Positions 42,983 through 44,777 of a DNA stretch of 44,777 nt are shown here, one piece after another. Both the position numbers and the translations under genes were made by a program. Source of the stretch: a bacterium (GTDB lineage Bacteria; Patescibacteriota; Minisyncoccia; Phycocordibacterales; JAKAEA01); NCBI GenBank assembly GCA_021785065.1, contig JAJYGQ010000006.1, positions 1 through 44,777 of the forward strand. Direction: 5' to 3'. How positions within the stretch are numbered: position 1 is the stretch's first letter; each line of letters opens with the position of its first letter. The notes under the pieces are model-generated. The model saw only the letters and a program-made list of their open reading frames with translations. It did no database searches and was not told the DNA's origin.

Positions 42983-44777
42983 CTAAGAGATTTTTCCTTG
43001 CTGAATCGCTTGAATATACTGCTCAACTTGCGATTTTGCTTGCGGTTCTAAAACTTCAACTTTTTTAAGTGTGGCAATTGCATCTGCGTTATCCTTGAGC
43101 AATAAGTAAGCACCCGCAAGTGAGACATAATTATTAACGTTTGTAGGATCGGCTGCCACACGCTCTTGCCACATTTTGACTACCTGCTGATAGTCACCGG
43201 CATAATAATACGCATGAAGAATAGCGTCATTCATAGCAATCGTTGTGGTGGCAACTGCAGGCGGTCCTTGAAGAATTTTATTAGCAAGCGCATCATTTTT
43301 ATCGTAGATAGCGGCAGCAGCATAGAGAAGCTGTGCATCTTGATCTTTAGTATCTAATTCATACGCTGTCTTTAACGTACTGAGCGCGCTGGTAAAATTT
43401 TGCTCACCAATATATGCCGAAGCTAACTCAAAGAGAATTGTTTGTTTTCGGGGTGAGAGAACGGCCGCCCGTTGCAGCATCGGCAAAGCCGCTTGATATT
43501 GACCAGTGCTCGCGAGCACGGAACCAGGCAACAGGAAGTAGCGAGCATCATTCGGCGTGCGAGAAATTTGGATGTCTGCTTGTTGCTCCACAAAAGCAAC
43601 CATTTTATCTTCGGCAGCCACGAGCGTTGGATCAGGTTGACCAGTACCACTTTGCTGCGCCGAATTAGCAACCTGCGTTGAAATCTGATCAAGCGTACCG
43701 AAAAGCTGCTCACGAATTTCAGGATCCCCAAACGATCGCCATGAGAGTGCTTTTTGATAAGCAGCGATTGTCTGATCAACAGTTGGTTGCGTCGATGGAT
43801 TAATTGCCGCAATTAAGTCAATGTTGGCCATCAGTGGCTTCACGTTTACAAAATAAATTGTAAGGATAAGCACCACCGCAGTAATAGGCAAAATCACACG
43901 GTTAGGCTGGTAGGTACTTGGTGTTTGTGGTGGTGTCGTTTCAGTAGCCGGCAACATTGTGCGACGAGCATACACATACGCCGCAATAGTTACGTAGAAG
44001 AGATAACTGGCGATGTTATCAAACACAAACATATTATTCACCAGATACCCAGCAAGCATACCGGTCAACACCGCTTTTTCAGCAACCGAAAAGGGATTTT
44101 CGCCCGTCATTCCTCCCCAGCGACGCCACTGCCGCAGACTTCGCCAACTAGTCGCAGTTTCATCGTCACGAAATATGCTGTCACGTTTACCCATCCAGAT
44201 GTACCACACTATCGCGCCGAAAAGTGCAGCGTACGAGAGGAAACCGAGCGCGCCACCAGTTACTAACCAATCAAAGATAATATTATGCGCGCGATCAAAC
44301 CACTGCTCATCCACATAGAGTCGCGGGTCATAGTATTTATTGAAGACATAATTAAAGCTCTCTTGACCCCAACCAAGCACCGGTCGTTCTAAGAAGCCTT
44401 GCCAGGCCATACCCCAGAGAATAAGACGAGATTGAGTGGTAGTGTTATGAATTGAAATGTTGGCAAAGCGCTGTAGCGTACCATTACTCTTCATAATCGG
44501 ATTATTTTTCAGAACCAAAAAGAGTGCGAGGATGACGGCGAGGCCAATGACAATACCCCACCCAGTACGTCGCAACCAGCGACGGTCACGTTCAAAGATA
44601 CCGAGGAGAAGAGCAACGAGAGCAATGCCGCCAAGAAAACCGAGCACCGCGCCGCGCGTTTCCGTTTCAAATACCACCCAAAAATCTAAAATAAAAAGTA
44701 ACGTGTAGAGCCAATACCCGCGCTCAAACAGCGCCGAAAAGAGCATGAGCAGGTCGCCAATTATTAAACCGCCCACC
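42983..44777 (-). CDS. O-antigen ligase/polymerase-like membrane protein with C-terminal TPR repeats (5' end outside window)
   Basis: At least 597 residues, cut by the window edge. The membrane part (about 1-320) has the Wzy_C/O-antigen-ligase marks TRGAVLGFLGG and RAHNIIFDWLVTGGALGFLSY with the GWGQESFNYVF loop, and ends in a last helix near 295-312. Residues about 330-597 are an extracytoplasmic or cytoplasmic TPR array (QYQAALPMLQRAAVLSP, NFTSALSTLKTAYELD, NYVSLAGAYLLLKDNADAIATLKKVEVLEP). Such proteins polymerise or attach surface glycans. The apparent start at 44776 is only the first GTG in frame at the edge. Confidence 0.88.
   Translation of the reverse strand, partial: VGGLIIGDLLMLFSALFERGYWLYTLLFILDFWVVFETETRGAVLGFLGGIALVALLLGIFERDRRWLRRTGWGIVIGLAVILALFLVLKNNPIMKSNGTLQRFANISIHNTTTQSRLILWGMAWQGFLERPVLGWGQESFNYVFNKYYDPRLYVDEQWFDRAHNIIFDWLVTGGALGFLSYAALFGAIVWYIWMGKRDSIFRDDETATSWRSLRQWRRWGGMTGENPFSVAEKAVLTGMLAGYLVNNMFVFDNIASYLFYVTIAAYVYARRTMLPATETTPPQTPSTYQPNRVILPITAVVLILTIYFVNVKPLMANIDLIAAINPSTQPTVDQTIAAYQKALSWRSFGDPEIREQLFGTLDQISTQVANSAQQSGTGQPDPTLVAAEDKMVAFVEQQADIQISRTPNDARYFLLPGSVLASTGQYQAALPMLQRAAVLSPRKQTILFELASAYIGEQNFTSALSTLKTAYELDTKDQDAQLLYAAAAIYDKNDALANKILQGPPAVATTTIAMNDAILHAYYYAGDYQQVVKMWQERVAADPTNVNNYVSLAGAYLLLKDNADAIATLKKVEVLEPQAKSQVEQYIQAIQQGKIS

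Overview
The window looks like a chromosomal piece of a Candidate Phyla Radiation (Patescibacteria) bacterium, most likely a Parcubacteria/Paceibacteria lineage. This rests on short versions of housekeeping proteins, single-TM and beta-propeller/peptidoglycan-binding surface proteins, dense packing, an anchored family 5 binding protein with no visible permease, and sugar-phosphate enzymes of the kind these fermenters keep. TAA, TAG and TGA all end genes, so the standard bacterial code fits. No mobile elements, CRISPR arrays or prophage genes were seen.

Layout. 1-9786 (minus strand): information processing: rpoC (3' end outside the window, with an apparent 1-base frameshift at the edge), rpoB with a structured leader, tRNA-Thr(TGT), rpsB-tsf plus a small membrane protein, and rpmE-prfA. 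9834-11952: a coiled-coil lytic transglycosylase and ribosomal protein L25. 11998-18601: central carbon metabolism: class II aldolase, a divergent PfkB-family kinase, a split transketolase, Rpe-like and RpiB proteins and GAPDH. 18640-24351: a DUF192 protein, a cytochrome b / P-type proton ATPase operon, a lone small basic protein with a strong Shine-Dalgarno, an autoregulated CsoR-family/DUF4396 operon and tRNA-Ser(GGA). 24408-31275: a lemA-htpX-lipoprotein-like operon, a large surface protein and groES-groEL. 31385-36661 (plus strand): secG, an SBP_bac_5 protein, RNase J and an MFS carrier. 36676-39581 (minus): mscL with a zinc ribbon, small membrane proteins, a methyltransferase and a membrane-fusion protein. 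39716-41705 (plus): a two-component system. 41671-44777 (minus): murB, a candidate small RNA, and an O-antigen-ligase/TPR protein cut by the window end.

How it works together. The sugar cluster can interconvert C3, C5, C6 and C7 phosphates and feed lower glycolysis; no transaldolase is present here. The envelope genes (transglycosylase, MurB, Wzy/TPR protein, propeller protein, SecG, HtpX/LemA, MscL) indicate an active cell wall and a stress-managed single membrane.

The most notable signals are: (1) a b6-type cytochrome b in one operon with a plasma-membrane-type H+-ATPase, with no Rieske or cytochrome c partner nearby; (2) -10 boxes lying about 6-8 bases before the start codon of many first genes, implying widespread leaderless mRNAs, with Shine-Dalgarno sequences found mainly elsewhere; (3) a consensus promoter and a perfect intrinsic terminator enclosing about 70 bases without a convincing gene (candidate sRNA); (4) a fold-back filling the whole lemA-htpX gap; (5) an Rpe-like enzyme lacking both canonical metal-binding histidines beside a glutamate-type RpiB. 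All calls are from reading the sequence; no database search was run.
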